The notes beneath the pieces were generated by a model. That model saw only the letters and a list, made by a program, of their open reading frames with translations. It had not been told where the DNA came from and made no database searches. From contig NZ_SAIQ01000002.1 of the NCBI RefSeq assembly GCF_004118155.1, positions 396,487-460,486 of the forward strand: a DNA stretch of 64,000 nucleotides. The letters run 5' to 3'. This stretch comes from Edaphocola flava (lineage in GTDB: Bacteria > Bacteroidota > Bacteroidia > Chitinophagales > Chitinophagaceae). Numbering within the stretch: the first letter of the stretch is position 1; the number at the start of each line of letters is the position of its first letter. A program made the position numbers and the translations under genes. Positions 51,952 through 61,608 of this stretch are shown one piece after another.

Positions 51952-54420
51952 TTAAGCGGCATTAATTCCTTTTCTAGCCCATAGGCTGATAAAGAAGCCG
52001 ACAATCATAATAATGATACCCAGCCACAGTAACCATATCATCGGGAATATCAGGGCTTTCATCACGATGTAATCATCCTGTTGTGCTCTTTGTCTGATAC
52101 CCAGGGTAATGGTTTCCTTGATAGGATCTATTTTATCTACTTTAATAAAAGTACCGAGTGCATTCAGAGAGTCATATGCAGTACCGGTCTCATTACCTCT
52201 TACAAAGAATACAGGCTGTATCGTACCCACACTGCCGTTTACATCATAACCGTGCAGGTTGATACCAACGGGCACATCTCCTTCGGTTTTGGTGTAATTC
52301 TTGTTACGGATATTCGGGTCAAAGTCTTCGAATACAAAGTATCCGTTGCTTACATAAATACTGTCTCCTTTTTTAACCTCCAGCGGATGGTAAGAGCTGG
52401 TATCGGTTTTGCCTTTAGGATCCGGGGCAGAGGTGATGTATACGAAGATATCTCTGTTCCAGTAATGGCGAGCATCCGGGTTAGAGCTCAGGCCTTCCTG
52501 ACCTTTAGCATTGATGAATGCATCCGGGTAGAGCATAAATGACTCTGTTGTTGCTCCGGTTTTAGGATCTGTTTTTTCGAAACGTAAACGGAAGTAAGTG
52601 ATCGGCGGATCATTTTTAGTATCCGTACTATCGCCCAGGTAACGTACCATATAATCGCCCATTGGTAATGCCGTATTGCGGTATAGCATAACGTTGTTAC
52701 GGCTTTCCTGAGCATTTTCTTCGAAGGTTTCCTTACCGAAGTTCATTACCTTACCGCTGATGTCTTTAGAGATCACTTCCTTCTTGTATGAAGAGAACAG
52801 GATACCCAGCAGCATCATCGCAAAACCAATATGGGTTACCGAACCACCGGCTTTCTTCAGATTGCCTTTCTGTGCAGTAAACAGGTAGTAGATATTGCCG
52901 AACAGGGCGTATAAAGATACACACAGGTACACCATGTATTGTACATGAGCAATCTTCTGCCAGTTAATCACCCATAGGCTAATAGCCAGGGATAATAACA
53001 TCAGGATACCGGTTACGGTCCAGAACTTTTTCAGGTTACCCGATTTCTTGAATTTCAGGAATTGAGTGGCGCCGGTAAGCAGGGCAATAACAATGGCAAA
53101 CCATACCTGTATATTGTTATAGTAAGCTTCCCTGTTGGTCGGAGGAGCGATGTCCGTTCCGAATATCTGTTTGTATAAAGGTGCCCAAACCGGGAGAGAA
53201 GTAGCGGCAATAATCTGAATAGAACTTAATAAGAAGGCTATCGATCCGATCAGCATCCAGAATTCACGGCTGCTGGTCTCTTCTTCACCTGCGATATGAG
53301 GCATTTTGCGCCAGCGACCGATCATCAGTGCAATACCCCAGATCAGCAGAATAAAGATAGCGATCAGCAGATGCCATTTCATAGAAGCACCTTCACCGGT
53401 AAAGGCGTGTACAGAAGTGTCGCCCAGTATACCCGTACGGGTAAGGAAGGTAGAATACCAGATCAGTACATACTGAAGTATAAAGAAGATAAGGGTTATT
53501 TTCAGTGAGCGTCCCGTACTCTTATAGATCAGTAGGGTATGTAGTCCGGCAATCACGATCAGCCATGGCACTAGCGAAGCATTCTCCACCGGGTCCCATG
53601 CCCAGTAACCACCAAAGGTAAGACTCTCATATGCCCATGCTCCACCCATCATGATACCTGTGCCTAATATAGCACCGGTAGCCAGGGTCCAGCGTAAGGC
53701 CGGGTTGATCCATGTTTTATATTCTCCTTTCCATAAGGCAGCAATGCCGTAGGCAAATGGAAATAAAGTGAGCGCAAAGCCCAGGAACAGTACTGGAGGG
53801 TGGATTACCATCCAGTAGTTCTGCAGTAAAGGATTCAGGCCCTTACCGTCCGTAATAAACTCCATGTAATTGGCCTGGCGGAAGATAGGGGCATCCTGCA
53901 TTTCATTACGCAGCAGGGTGAAGGCAGAGCCTCCGATCTTGGTATCGCCAAAGTAAATGCCCAGCTGTAAGGTACACAGTATAGCCTGTACTACCAGTAC
54001 AACGACCATTACACGGCTTTCCCACTGTTTGCCACGCCACAGTACGAAGAAGCCCAGTACGGCATGCCAGAAGGTCCATAGCAGGAAGCTACCTTCGGAA
54101 CCTTCCCAGAAACAGGCCAGCAGGTATTTAGCCTTAAGACCTATAGAGCTGTGCTTCCAGGCATAATGGTACTCGAATAAGTGGTTTTGAATAATGTAAA
54201 AGAGGGTAATAAAAATCCCGATGACAGCAAAGGCGTGCAGCACATAGCTCATACGGGATAGTTTCAGCCAGCTCAGACTAAGGTCTGGCTTTGAGGTTTC
54301 AAATTTAGTAACCTGCAGGTAACTGAATAAAGAAAATAAAGATGCGACAAAGGAAAATACCAACAAGAACTGCCCGATCTGCCCAGGCAATAAATGTTCT
54401 CCTGTAAATGTTTGTTCCAA
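51952..54420 (-). CDS. CcmF/CcsA-type cytochrome c haem lyase
   Basis: 822 residues with about 15 membrane segments. The WWD-type motif GGYWAWDPVENASLVPWL binds periplasmic haem, and conserved His residues lie in MVIHPPVLFLGF and RTGILGDTSVHAF. It is a CcmF-like protein that attaches haem to apocytochrome c. A large periplasmic domain lies near 590-770. It follows ccmE by 23 bp on the same strand, so they are co-transcribed. Confidence 0.9.
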   Translation of the reverse strand: MEQTFTGEHLLPGQIGQFLLVFSFVASLFSLFSYLQVTKFETSKPDLSLSWLKLSRMSYVLHAFAVIGIFITLFYIIQNHLFEYHYAWKHSSIGLKAKYLLACFWEGSEGSFLLWTFWHAVLGFFVLWRGKQWESRVMVVVLVVQAILCTLQLGIYFGDTKIGGSAFTLLRNEMQDAPIFRQANYMEFITDGKGLNPLLQNYWMVIHPPVLFLGFALTLFPFAYGIAALWKGEYKTWINPALRWTLATGAILGTGIMMGGAWAYESLTFGGYWAWDPVENASLVPWLIVIAGLHTLLIYKSTGRSLKITLIFFILQYVLIWYSTFLTRTGILGDTSVHAFTGEGASMKWHLLIAIFILLIWGIALMIGRWRKMPHIAGEEETSSREFWMLIGSIAFLLSSIQIIAATSLPVWAPLYKQIFGTDIAPPTNREAYYNNIQVWFAIVIALLTGATQFLKFKKSGNLKKFWTVTGILMLLSLAISLWVINWQKIAHVQYMVYLCVSLYALFGNIYYLFTAQKGNLKKAGGSVTHIGFAMMLLGILFSSYKKEVISKDISGKVMNFGKETFEENAQESRNNVMLYRNTALPMGDYMVRYLGDSTDTKNDPPITYFRLRFEKTDPKTGATTESFMLYPDAFINAKGQEGLSSNPDARHYWNRDIFVYITSAPDPKGKTDTSSYHPLEVKKGDSIYVSNGYFVFEDFDPNIRNKNYTKTEGDVPVGINLHGYDVNGSVGTIQPVFFVRGNETGTAYDSLNALGTFIKVDKIDPIKETITLGIRQRAQQDDYIVMKALIFPMIWLLWLGIIIMIVGFFISLWARKGINAA

Positions 54421-54443
54421 GATTAAAGGGATAAAAAGTGAAA

Positions 54444-54842
54444 TTAGGCTGGCTTGTTGGCAACAACGACCTGGTCGTTTTCGTATTTAGACGGACATTT
54501 CATCTGAATTTTTTCACAGTGAAATTCGTTGTCTTTTACGAAACCGGTCATGACCAGCTGCTCTGAGCGCTCAAAGTCCTGAGGTTTGGTGCCGTTAAAG
54601 ATGACACGCAGCGGCTTGCCTTTCTGATCTTTTGCGTAGAATACAAATTTGTTGGCATCTACCTTTGGATCATACTCCATAGCCTGGCCTTTATCTAATG
54701 TGCCCATTACGACAAATGTGTTGCCTGGCTTTTCTGCCGCAGAGGCAAAGGTTTCATAAGTGCTGAAACTGCCAAATGAGGATACAATAACGCCAATCGT
54801 AACTGCAATCAAAACTAAGACAATGATACTTGACTTTTTCAT
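54444..54842 (-). CDS. ccmE: Cytochrome c maturation haem chaperone CcmE, CxxxY variant
   Basis: 132 residues. One N-terminal membrane anchor (5-22) and a beta-barrel OB fold (about 40-115). In E. coli CcmE, haem is bound covalently by His130 in a HxxxY motif; here the aligned residue is Cys116 with Tyr120 (KCPSKYEN), a CxxxY motif. Natural CcmE proteins with CxxxY are known from archaea and some Desulfovibrio in a Ccm system without CcmH. It is encoded directly before the CcmF/CcsA-type lyase. Promoter-like TAATTTTG is at 54869-54876. Confidence 0.9.
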   Translation of the reverse strand: MKKSSIIVLVLIAVTIGVIVSSFGSFSTYETFASAAEKPGNTFVVMGTLDKGQAMEYDPKVDANKFVFYAKDQKGKPLRVIFNGTKPQDFERSEQLVMTGFVKDNEFHCEKIQMKCPSKYENDQVVVANKPA

Positions 54843-54967
54843 GTTTAAACCTGAATTGAATATTTGTGCAAAATTAACTCAATTTCGGCGAGTCTTGAGG
54901 CATTTTTAATAGCTTTTCTCTATAGGCTTTTTTTTGCTGACAATTCCGTGACAATGTGTTTTTAGAA

Positions 54968-57202
54968 TCAGGACTGGTGCATATTACGGGCCTCATATGC
55001 TTTTCCGATTTTGAGATCATTGAAGCTGTAATCAGCGCCCAGCATCTCTTTAAGTTCTGTTAAAGTTTTATGAGGGTTATCTTCCAGGGCTTTGCGGACA
55101 GCAGAAAGCTTGTCCTTGCTCAGGAGCTGTTCTGCTTCAATAGTGCCATCGGTAACACAGTCGGCCAGGTGGCCAAATATGGTATTGACACTCATATTGC
55201 GTGTTTCGGCAATCTTTTCGATAGACATACCTTCTTTGAAGAGTTCCAGGCTTATCGCTTTGGACTGGCCCTTTTCTGCCTTAGGTTTAGGCTCTGCATC
55301 AGCAGCGGTAGCAGATGCTGCGTCGATCGGTACCGGAGCAAACATTTTATGCACCTCCTGCATTACCGTGTCCATATTCAGTTGTACAGAAAGTCCCATA
55401 GCCACTGCCGCAGCCTGCTCGATCTGTATCTGTTTGCGCTCCAGCGCTTGTATCTGTGCTTTTACCTCGCTGATGTATTTTTTTGTTTTCTGTTTTACCC
55501 GGTATGCTTCGGCATGTTGTCTTACTGCCTTCAATACAGTGGTCAGTTTATTCAGGAACCAGCCCGCACCCGCCTGTACACGATCATTTAATTGCTGATA
55601 ACGGTTGGCATCATTCAGGTTCAGTAACTGATGGATCTGGGGCACGAATCTCCTGCCGGTCTGCTCCATTTCTTTAACCAGGTTCAGCATCTCCAGGGCA
55701 AATTCAGAGGCCTCTTCTTTTTCCGGTATCGCACGCCTGATCATATCCTTGGTGAAATCCAGCCAGAGATCATAAGCCTCTGCCAGGTCAAATGCCTGTG
55801 CAATGGCCTGTTCTGCAAATATTTTCTGGCTCATGCGCAACTGGTTGTCCAGGGCGTCTTCGGGACTTTCGTTTTGGGCAAAATCAATAATCCGGGGATC
55901 GGTATTGATACTGGCCGGAGTGATCTTTGATTTCAGCACCATGCCATCGATCCGGGTAAGCCGGCTGAGCGCCACATATACCTGTCCGGGAGCGAATGAT
56001 TGTCCGGCATCGATAATGGCCTTTTCAAAGGTAAGCCCCTGGCTTTTATGGATGGTTACTGCCCAGGCAAGGCGAATAGGGTACTGGGTATAAGTGCCCA
56101 GTTCTTGTTCCTTTATTTCATCGTTTTCTTTATCGAAATCGTATTTGATATTTTTCCAGGTCTCTGCCTCCAGCACCAGCAGGTCCTCTTCATTGGGGAA
56201 ACGGACGGTTATATGCTTTGCATCTGCATCGATCTGCTCAATGGTGCCGATTTTACCGTTGTAAAAACGCCTGTTCTCACCCTTGTCATTTTTGATAAAC
56301 ATAATCTGGGCACCGGCTTTCAGTACCAGTTGTTCATCGACAGGGTAGGCATTCTGAGGAAATTCGCCCGTGATCTTTGCCTCAAATACAACAGGAGCCG
56401 ACATGAGTTGCTCCAGGGCGCCCTGGTTTATTTCATCGGCCTTGTAATTGTGCGTGGTCAGGGTAATGTAGGCCGAATGGGCATCGGGGATAAAGTAAGG
56501 ATCGTAATGCTCATTCAGGATCTCCAGGTCCTCTTCATTGCAGGTATTATTGCGCACATTGTTCAGGATCTTAATAAAGAGCTCATCGCTTTGGCGGTAA
56601 ATCTTTTTCAGTTCAATGTATACCGGCTCAGCTTCCTTCATGACCAGTGCATCGAAGAAAAACGGCGAATTATATACTTCCTGCAACTGCTCCCATTCCT
56701 CGTCTTTCACAACAGGCGGCAGCTGGAACATATCACCGATAAAGATCATCTGCACTCCGCCGAAAGGCGTGTCCGGCTTATATCGTACCATTCGCAGCAG
56801 AGCGTCAATCGCATCCATTGTATCGGCCCGCACCATAGATATCTCATCTATAATCAGGGTATCGAGACTCTTGATGATATCACGTTTAATACTGGTCAGT
56901 TTAGCTTTTGCAAAGAGTTGGTTCTTGTTGTATACATTGGCATAAGCACCGCCCCAAACCGTTTTGTTGGTGGGGATATAAGTGCCGAAGGGTAGATTGA
57001 AGAAAGAGTGTATTGTTGTACCACCGGCATTAATAGCCGCCACACCTGTAGGGGCGATCACGGCCATACGTTTATGGCTATGTTCCTTGATATGCCTTAA
57101 GAAGGTGGTCTTACCCGTTCCGGCTTTACCGGTCAGGAATATAGGTTGGTTGGTCTGGTTTACAAAGGCTACTGCTTTCTCAAAAATACTATTCGGCTCC
57201 AT
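54968..57202 (-). CDS. PIF1/RecD-like helicase with C-terminal HTH
   Basis: 744 residues. SF1 helicase: Walker A GKAGTGKTTFL, DEAD-type II motif LIIDEISMV, a PIF1-like IDEISMVRADTMD region, and motif VI VALSRLTRIDGM. The C-terminus (about 650-735) has an HTH_40-type helix-turn-helix seen in RecQ and related helicases (LELFKEGMSIEKIAETRNMSVNTIFGHL). It unwinds DNA, possibly G-quadruplex or forks. Lys-rich linker before the HTH. Confidence 0.93.
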   Translation of the reverse strand: MEPNSIFEKAVAFVNQTNQPIFLTGKAGTGKTTFLRHIKEHSHKRMAVIAPTGVAAINAGGTTIHSFFNLPFGTYIPTNKTVWGGAYANVYNKNQLFAKAKLTSIKRDIIKSLDTLIIDEISMVRADTMDAIDALLRMVRYKPDTPFGGVQMIFIGDMFQLPPVVKDEEWEQLQEVYNSPFFFDALVMKEAEPVYIELKKIYRQSDELFIKILNNVRNNTCNEEDLEILNEHYDPYFIPDAHSAYITLTTHNYKADEINQGALEQLMSAPVVFEAKITGEFPQNAYPVDEQLVLKAGAQIMFIKNDKGENRRFYNGKIGTIEQIDADAKHITVRFPNEEDLLVLEAETWKNIKYDFDKENDEIKEQELGTYTQYPIRLAWAVTIHKSQGLTFEKAIIDAGQSFAPGQVYVALSRLTRIDGMVLKSKITPASINTDPRIIDFAQNESPEDALDNQLRMSQKIFAEQAIAQAFDLAEAYDLWLDFTKDMIRRAIPEKEEASEFALEMLNLVKEMEQTGRRFVPQIHQLLNLNDANRYQQLNDRVQAGAGWFLNKLTTVLKAVRQHAEAYRVKQKTKKYISEVKAQIQALERKQIQIEQAAAVAMGLSVQLNMDTVMQEVHKMFAPVPIDAASATAADAEPKPKAEKGQSKAISLELFKEGMSIEKIAETRNMSVNTIFGHLADCVTDGTIEAEQLLSKDKLSAVRKALEDNPHKTLTELKEMLGADYSFNDLKIGKAYEARNMHQS

Positions 57203-57229
57203 TACGGTCTTTGTCTCTGTTGGAAATAC

Positions 57230-57267
57230 TAAAAAAGATGTCAGTGTAGCATTACCCCTGACATCTT
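57230..57267 (-). terminator. Ferritin terminator
   Basis: On the minus strand a 10-bp stem AAGATGTCAG/CTGACATCTT is followed by TTTTTTA, after the ferritin stop. Confidence 0.75.
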
Positions 57268-57306
57268 GTTGTTTATTGATTTGATATTGTTTTACTTAAG
57301 CGATAC

Positions 57307-57831
57307 TTATCCCGCTGCGTTATTATCTTTACTGACCGCACTGCGGAACAGCAGGATGTCTTTGTCGAAAAGGTAAATACCACCCTTGTCATCGCCCACC
57401 AGTTCCAGCTTATCATTCAGGGTACGTGCCAGTGCTTCTTCTTCCAGTTGCTCGGTTACATACCATTGCAGGAAGTTATGTGTAGAAAAATCTCTTTCCT
57501 GTAAGGCCAGGCCCACCAGTTCGTTGATACTTTCAGATACTGCGATCTCATGTTTCAGGAATTCTTCAAATACACGTTGCAGAGATTGAAATGTAATATT
57601 AGGCTGTTCCAGGCTAGGAACGATTGCAAATCCACCACGTTCATTAATATAGCGAATCAGTTTCAGCATGTGTACACGCTCTTCATCACTTTGCTGATAG
57701 AAGAAGTTGGTAACACCATCCAGACCGGGTTGAATTTCGGCCCAGCTGGCCATTGCGAGATATGCTTGAGAAGATGCTGCTTCCATAGCGACCTGTTTGT
57801 TCAGGGCATCTTGCATTGTTTTCGATAACAT
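57307..57831 (-). CDS. ftnA: Ferritin
   Basis: 174 residues from ATG 57831. Four-helix ferritin with ferroxidase Glu residues in AMEAASSQAYLAMASW and SDEERVHMLKL, and EEEALA later. It stores iron in the cytoplasm. The longer reading (start 57891) begins upstream of the -7 box TATTTTTG (57857-57864) and is rejected. Confidence 0.95.
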   Translation of the reverse strand: MLSKTMQDALNKQVAMEAASSQAYLAMASWAEIQPGLDGVTNFFYQQSDEERVHMLKLIRYINERGGFAIVPSLEQPNITFQSLQRVFEEFLKHEIAVSESINELVGLALQERDFSTHNFLQWYVTEQLEEEALARTLNDKLELVGDDKGGIYLFDKDILLFRSAVSKDNNAAG

Positions 57832-57912
57832 ATATTTTCTTGTTTTAGTGCGTGTACAAAAATACGTTTTTTTGCTGAGGGAAAGGTACAAAAAAACTGC
57901 TGTAATCTTGAA

Positions 57913-58452
57913 TTAGCCTTTCTTTAAGAGTTTCAGATAACGCTGTAACTTTTTCTCTTTAGGCGGGTAATCTTCCACATCGGGCAGGCGCATGCTGATG
58001 ATCTCGGCCAGTTGTGTGTAGTGCGTCGCAGGGATATGTTTTGTAGCGGTTTCGGCATAGCTCGGCAATTGATTGACCGGACTTTTCAGTACCTCATCCA
58101 GCAGCAGGGCAGTAGTCGTATCTGTATAGTGCTGCTCCTGCGAGAGCATCGCCAGCATACGTACATAAGCATCTCTTGCAATTACCGAAGGACCATCTGC
58201 AATAGCGGCAAAAAGACCCAGGTGTTCGAAGATCGCTTCTTTGTCCAGGTGCGCACACATACTGATGAGCATCATTACGCCCCATTTCAGTTTCTCAGGA
58301 CCTTCTTTCGCTTCAGTAAAGAGTTGAGGGAAATAGGGTACAATGACTTCCGGTTCCCGTTCTGCAATAATCTTCAGGTCTTTCAGGGCCTGAATCTTAA
58401 TGGCAAATTTGCTTTGGAATAAAGCGTCAAACAGATGCTTATAAGGATCCAT
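57913..58452 (-). CDS. HEAT-like repeat hypothetical protein
   Basis: 179 residues of helical repeats (e.g. KIQALKDLKIIAEREPEVIVPYFPQL and VIARDAYVRMLAMLSQ), like short HEAT/armadillo arrays. The start overlaps the upstream SatD-like gene by 14 bp, which indicates translational coupling. Function unknown. Confidence 0.75.
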   Translation of the reverse strand: MDPYKHLFDALFQSKFAIKIQALKDLKIIAEREPEVIVPYFPQLFTEAKEGPEKLKWGVMMLISMCAHLDKEAIFEHLGLFAAIADGPSVIARDAYVRMLAMLSQEQHYTDTTTALLLDEVLKSPVNQLPSYAETATKHIPATHYTQLAEIISMRLPDVEDYPPKEKKLQRYLKLLKKG

Positions 58453-59065
58453 ATACTTCCGTAATCGTGGTTAATTCGTTTTTATAATATTGATTGAGCT
58501 GGACTAAAAGGTCAAAATGAGCTCTTTTCCTGCGCTGACTCACGGCCGATTGCCGGATGCGGAGCCAGTCGGCGATTTCCTGCTGGCTTTTTTCAGGAAA
58601 GATGATGCTGAGTTCAACAATTTCAGCTTCCAGTACAGACCATTCGTTCATACTGACCAGTGCAAAATCCAGAAGGAGATTGAACTGGCGGTCGAATGAG
58701 GTATTGGCCGATTGCAGTGCAAAGGTAGCCTGTTTGGGAATACGCTCTTCTGCCTTCCAGTTGCTGTAATCATATGCTGTTCCGGCTCCATTGCGCAACG
58801 ATGATCCGGTTTGCTCTTCTGTACCCAAACCGATGGAGAGGGCAACATCCAGATCCGGTACCTGCCGGAAGATTGCTTTGATGCAAATTGCCGTCCACAG
58901 GGCATCCTGTGCCGCTACTTTTAAGAGTAGGGCATTGCCACCAAAAATCTCCCAGTGTAGCGGGGGCAGACCAAAGCTGCTGAGGTACTGCTTCAGTTTA
59001 AATAACCACACATTGGGGTTTACTTTCCAGGCATTCAGTATTTTGCCGCTGATGATCGCAATCAC
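58439..59065 (-). CDS. SatD-like protein with C-terminal HTH
   Basis: 208 residues. The N-terminal domain (1-150) begins MIAIISGKILN, like SatD family proteins, with a C-terminal HTH-like segment (about 158-185, KSQQEIADWLRIRQSAVSQRRKRAHFDLL). SatD is part of a poorly known regulatory system in Streptococcus. Its gene precedes and overlaps the HEAT-like gene. Confidence 0.7.
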   Translation of the reverse strand: MIAIISGKILNAWKVNPNVWLFKLKQYLSSFGLPPLHWEIFGGNALLLKVAAQDALWTAICIKAIFRQVPDLDVALSIGLGTEEQTGSSLRNGAGTAYDYSNWKAEERIPKQATFALQSANTSFDRQFNLLLDFALVSMNEWSVLEAEIVELSIIFPEKSQQEIADWLRIRQSAVSQRRKRAHFDLLVQLNQYYKNELTTITEVYGSL

Positions 59066-59183
59066 AGGCTGAAAATAGATTTATTTTACCGGAAAATAAC
59101 AGAAATTATTTGGGCATTTGATGCACATATTGTTCCTTCGCTGGTCCTCCCGATTTTTCTTGATTTTATTTAAGAAATATATG

Positions 59184-59191
59184 TACCTTTG
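59184..59191 (+). promoter_or_regulatory. -7 box of prs
   Basis: TACCTTTG, exact TAnnTTTG, 27 bp before the prs start. Confidence 0.65.
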
Positions 59192-59218
59192 CACTCAATT
59201 TTCTAAAAAGTTGATTTA

Positions 59219-60166
59219 ATGCAACCATCAGTAAAAATCTTTTCGGGTACCGTGTCCCAATATTTGGCGGAAGCAATTGCCAAAGCAGCAGGAAAGAAAC
59301 TAAGTGAAGTAAGTATTCAGAAGTTTAGTGATGGTGAGTTTCAGCCGGTTTTTAAGGAGTCCGTACGTGGAGATCATGTTTTTTTAGTACAATCTACCTG
59401 TGCTCCTACAGACAACTTAATGGAGTTGTTGATGATGATCGATGCTGCACGCCGTGCTTCTGCAGGTTACATCACTGCGGTAATTCCTTATTACGGATTC
59501 GCCAGACAGGATCGTAAAGACAGACCGCGTGTATCTATCGCGTCTAAATTAATTGCTAATCTGTTAACCGAAGCAGGTGCAGACCGTGTAATGACTATGG
59601 ATTTACACGCTCCGCAGATCCAGGGTTTCTTTGATATCCCGGTGGATCACCTGGACAGTTCAGCTATCTTTATCCCGTATATCGAGAACCTGAAACTGGA
59701 CAATTTCATTTTTGCTGCTCCGGATGTAGGCAGTACCAACCGTGTAAGAGAAGTAGCCAGCTACTTTGGTGCGGAAATGGTAATCTGTGACAAATACCGT
59801 AAAAAAGCCAATGAAGTTGGTTCTATGACGGTAATCGGAGATGTAAAAGGTAAGAATGTAATCCTGATCGATGATATTTGTGATACTGCAGGTACGCTGT
59901 GTAAAGCAGCTTCCATCCTGATGGAAAAAGGTGCATTGAGTGTTCGCGCATTCTGTACACACCCTGTATTAAGCGGTAAAGCATACGAAAACATCAATAA
60001 TTCTGTACTGGAAAAATTGGTTGTATGTGATACAATGCCTCTGAAAGGAACGTCTGATAAAATTGAAGTACTGACTAGTGCGCAATTATTTGCCATAGCC
60101 ATCAAAAATACTTTTGAGAACAAGTCTATTACAAGCTTGTTTGCACATAAACCAAAACTGGTTTAA
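59219..60166 (+). CDS. prs: Ribose-phosphate pyrophosphokinase
   Basis: 315 residues. PRPP-binding loop VILIDDICDTAGTL, ATP-binding loop RQDRKDRPR, and FSDGEFQPVFKESVRG near the start. It makes PRPP for nucleotide, His and Trp synthesis. Followed by rplY with a 143-bp gap, possibly co-transcribed as in many genomes. Confidence 0.97.
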   Translation: MQPSVKIFSGTVSQYLAEAIAKAAGKKLSEVSIQKFSDGEFQPVFKESVRGDHVFLVQSTCAPTDNLMELLMMIDAARRASAGYITAVIPYYGFARQDRKDRPRVSIASKLIANLLTEAGADRVMTMDLHAPQIQGFFDIPVDHLDSSAIFIPYIENLKLDNFIFAAPDVGSTNRVREVASYFGAEMVICDKYRKKANEVGSMTVIGDVKGKNVILIDDICDTAGTLCKAASILMEKGALSVRAFCTHPVLSGKAYENINNSVLEKLVVCDTMPLKGTSDKIEVLTSAQLFAIAIKNTFENKSITSLFAHKPKLV

Positions 60167-60309
60167 GTAAGAATATAAACTACGTGTTTAACAACAAAAT
60201 CTGGTGAAGCCCTGGGGGCAAAAAAATAAATTTAATATTCATCACGATTCAGCTTTAGACGTTTGCCAGAATACCGTTTAACACTGAAAAGTACAAGTTA
60301 AAACAAATT

Positions 60310-60894
60310 ATGAACACAGTTGTTATCGAAGGACAATTGAGAACTGACTCAGGCAAGAAAGCCGCTCGCGATCTGCGTAGCCAAGGTAATGTATTAGGCG
60401 TTATCTACGGTGGTAAAGAAGAAGTACACTTCTATGCTCCGGTATTAGCATTCCGTTCTCTGGTGTACACTTCTGCATTCCAGATTGCTGAAATCAAAGT
60501 TGATGGTAAAAGCTACAAAGCGATCGTTAAAGATCTGCAATTTGATGTAGTAACTGACCGTCTGAACCACATCGATTTCCTGGAGCTGGTTGAAGACAAG
60601 AAAGTAATCGCAAACCTGCCTTTCATTTTTGAAGGTCAGCCTGCCGGTGTTAAAGCGGGTGGTCGTCTGCAATTACGTCTGAAAAAAGTAAAAGTACGTG
60701 CTTTCCCTAAAGATCTGACTGAAGGTATTAAAGTTGATCTGACTAACCTGGAACTGAACGGTAACTTACGCGTTGAAGATATCGCTGCAGGTAACATAGA
60801 AATCATGATGTCTGGCCGTCAACCGGTAGCATCTGTAGTAATGACTCGTGCACTGCGTCAAGCTGAAACTGAAGCAGCAAAAGGTAAAAAATAA
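60310..60894 (+). CDS. rplY: 50S ribosomal protein L25/CTC family
   Basis: 194 residues, the long CTC form. The N-terminal L25 domain (1-90, with SGKKAARDLRSQGNVLGVIYGG) binds 5S rRNA; the C-terminal TL5-like domain follows (about 95-185). A strong terminator follows. Confidence 0.96.
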   Translation: MNTVVIEGQLRTDSGKKAARDLRSQGNVLGVIYGGKEEVHFYAPVLAFRSLVYTSAFQIAEIKVDGKSYKAIVKDLQFDVVTDRLNHIDFLELVEDKKVIANLPFIFEGQPAGVKAGGRLQLRLKKVKVRAFPKDLTEGIKVDLTNLELNGNLRVEDIAAGNIEIMMSGRQPVASVVMTRALRQAETEAAKGKK

Positions 60895-61300
60895 TCAATC
60901 TAACATTGATATAGTAAAGCGCAAACCATACGGTTTGCGCTTTTTTAATGCCCTTTAATCAGGCTATCTGTGTATAAAGCGAATAGATCCACCTTTGGTC
61001 TGAAATTCAAGGTCAGAGATGTATTTGTGCCCATTATTACCTGATCTTGCTTTCATACGTATTAAGTTCAGATCTATTATCATTTTAAGTGTAAGCTGGC
61101 AAAATCCTGCATATTATTGAGGAAAAGCAGATGTATGTACTGAACTCCTGAGCCAATTGATGGACATGCAGCAGTGTTTTTTTTGCTACATGTATATTCT
61201 ATTTATTTGTTTGTAATGTATTGACTATTAATCATTATGTATATTTTGTTTGGTGTTTCTACCAGTCTCCTTTACTGATGTGAAAATATTTTTCAGAAAA
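60895..61300. other. Intergenic sequence after rplY
   Basis: Only the rplY terminator (60916-60946) is recognisable; the rest to 61300 is AT-rich with no ORF, repeat or structured motif I could support. Confidence 0.6.
60916..60946 (+). terminator. rplY terminator
   Basis: 11-bp stem AAGCGCAAACC/GGTTTGCGCTT with a 4-base loop and six T. Confidence 0.85.
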
Positions 61301-61304
61301 AAAA

Positions 61305-61337
61305 TTTGGTGGATTGAAATCTTTGCTATTACCTTTG
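61305..61337 (+). promoter_or_regulatory. Promoter of the SAM riboswitch transcript
   Basis: TTTG (61305-61308), 21 bp, TACCTTTG (61330-61337), placing the start about 15 bp before the aptamer's first stem. Confidence 0.65.
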
Positions 61338-61356
61338 CAGCAGTTCTTTAAAAAAT

Positions 61357-61470
61357 TACTTATTCAGAAAGGTAGAGGGATATGGCCCGATGACACCTTG
61401 ACAACCTGCTTTTGCCTCCGGGCGAAGTAAGGTGCCAACTCCAGCTCGCAGCAATGCGGGAAAGATAAGT
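61357..61470 (+). ncRNA. SAM-I (S-box) riboswitch aptamer
   Basis: A SAM-I core is clear: AGAAAGGTAGAGGGA, GGCCCGATGACACC, GGCAACC-type GACAACC, AAGGTGCCAACTCC and GGGAAAGATAAG. P1 forms between ACTTAT (61357-61362) and ATAAGT (61464-61470). It binds S-adenosylmethionine and lets the terminator at 61506 form, shutting off the transsulfuration gene when methionine/SAM is plentiful. Confidence 0.95.
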
Positions 61471-61505
61471 TCAGAATTCTTGCAATCAATAAACGTACGA
61501 TATTG

Positions 61506-61539
61506 AAAAGCGCTTCTGACTATCAGGAGCGCTTTTTTC
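61506..61539 (+). terminator. SAM riboswitch expression-platform terminator
   Basis: AAAAGCGCTTCTG and its near complement CAGGAGCGCTTTTTT; a 6-T tail. It lies 36 bp after the aptamer. Confidence 0.85.
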
Positions 61540-61608
61540 ATTTTAGGCGCTTCTGTGAGTACACTGCATAAGTGATTTATTTTTTAACCTGAAAAAAATA
61601 AAATCACA

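Noticed and set aside
56000..56995. 331-residue plus-strand ORF inside the helicase gene
   Set aside because: Antisense shadow of the helicase, whose motifs are intact.
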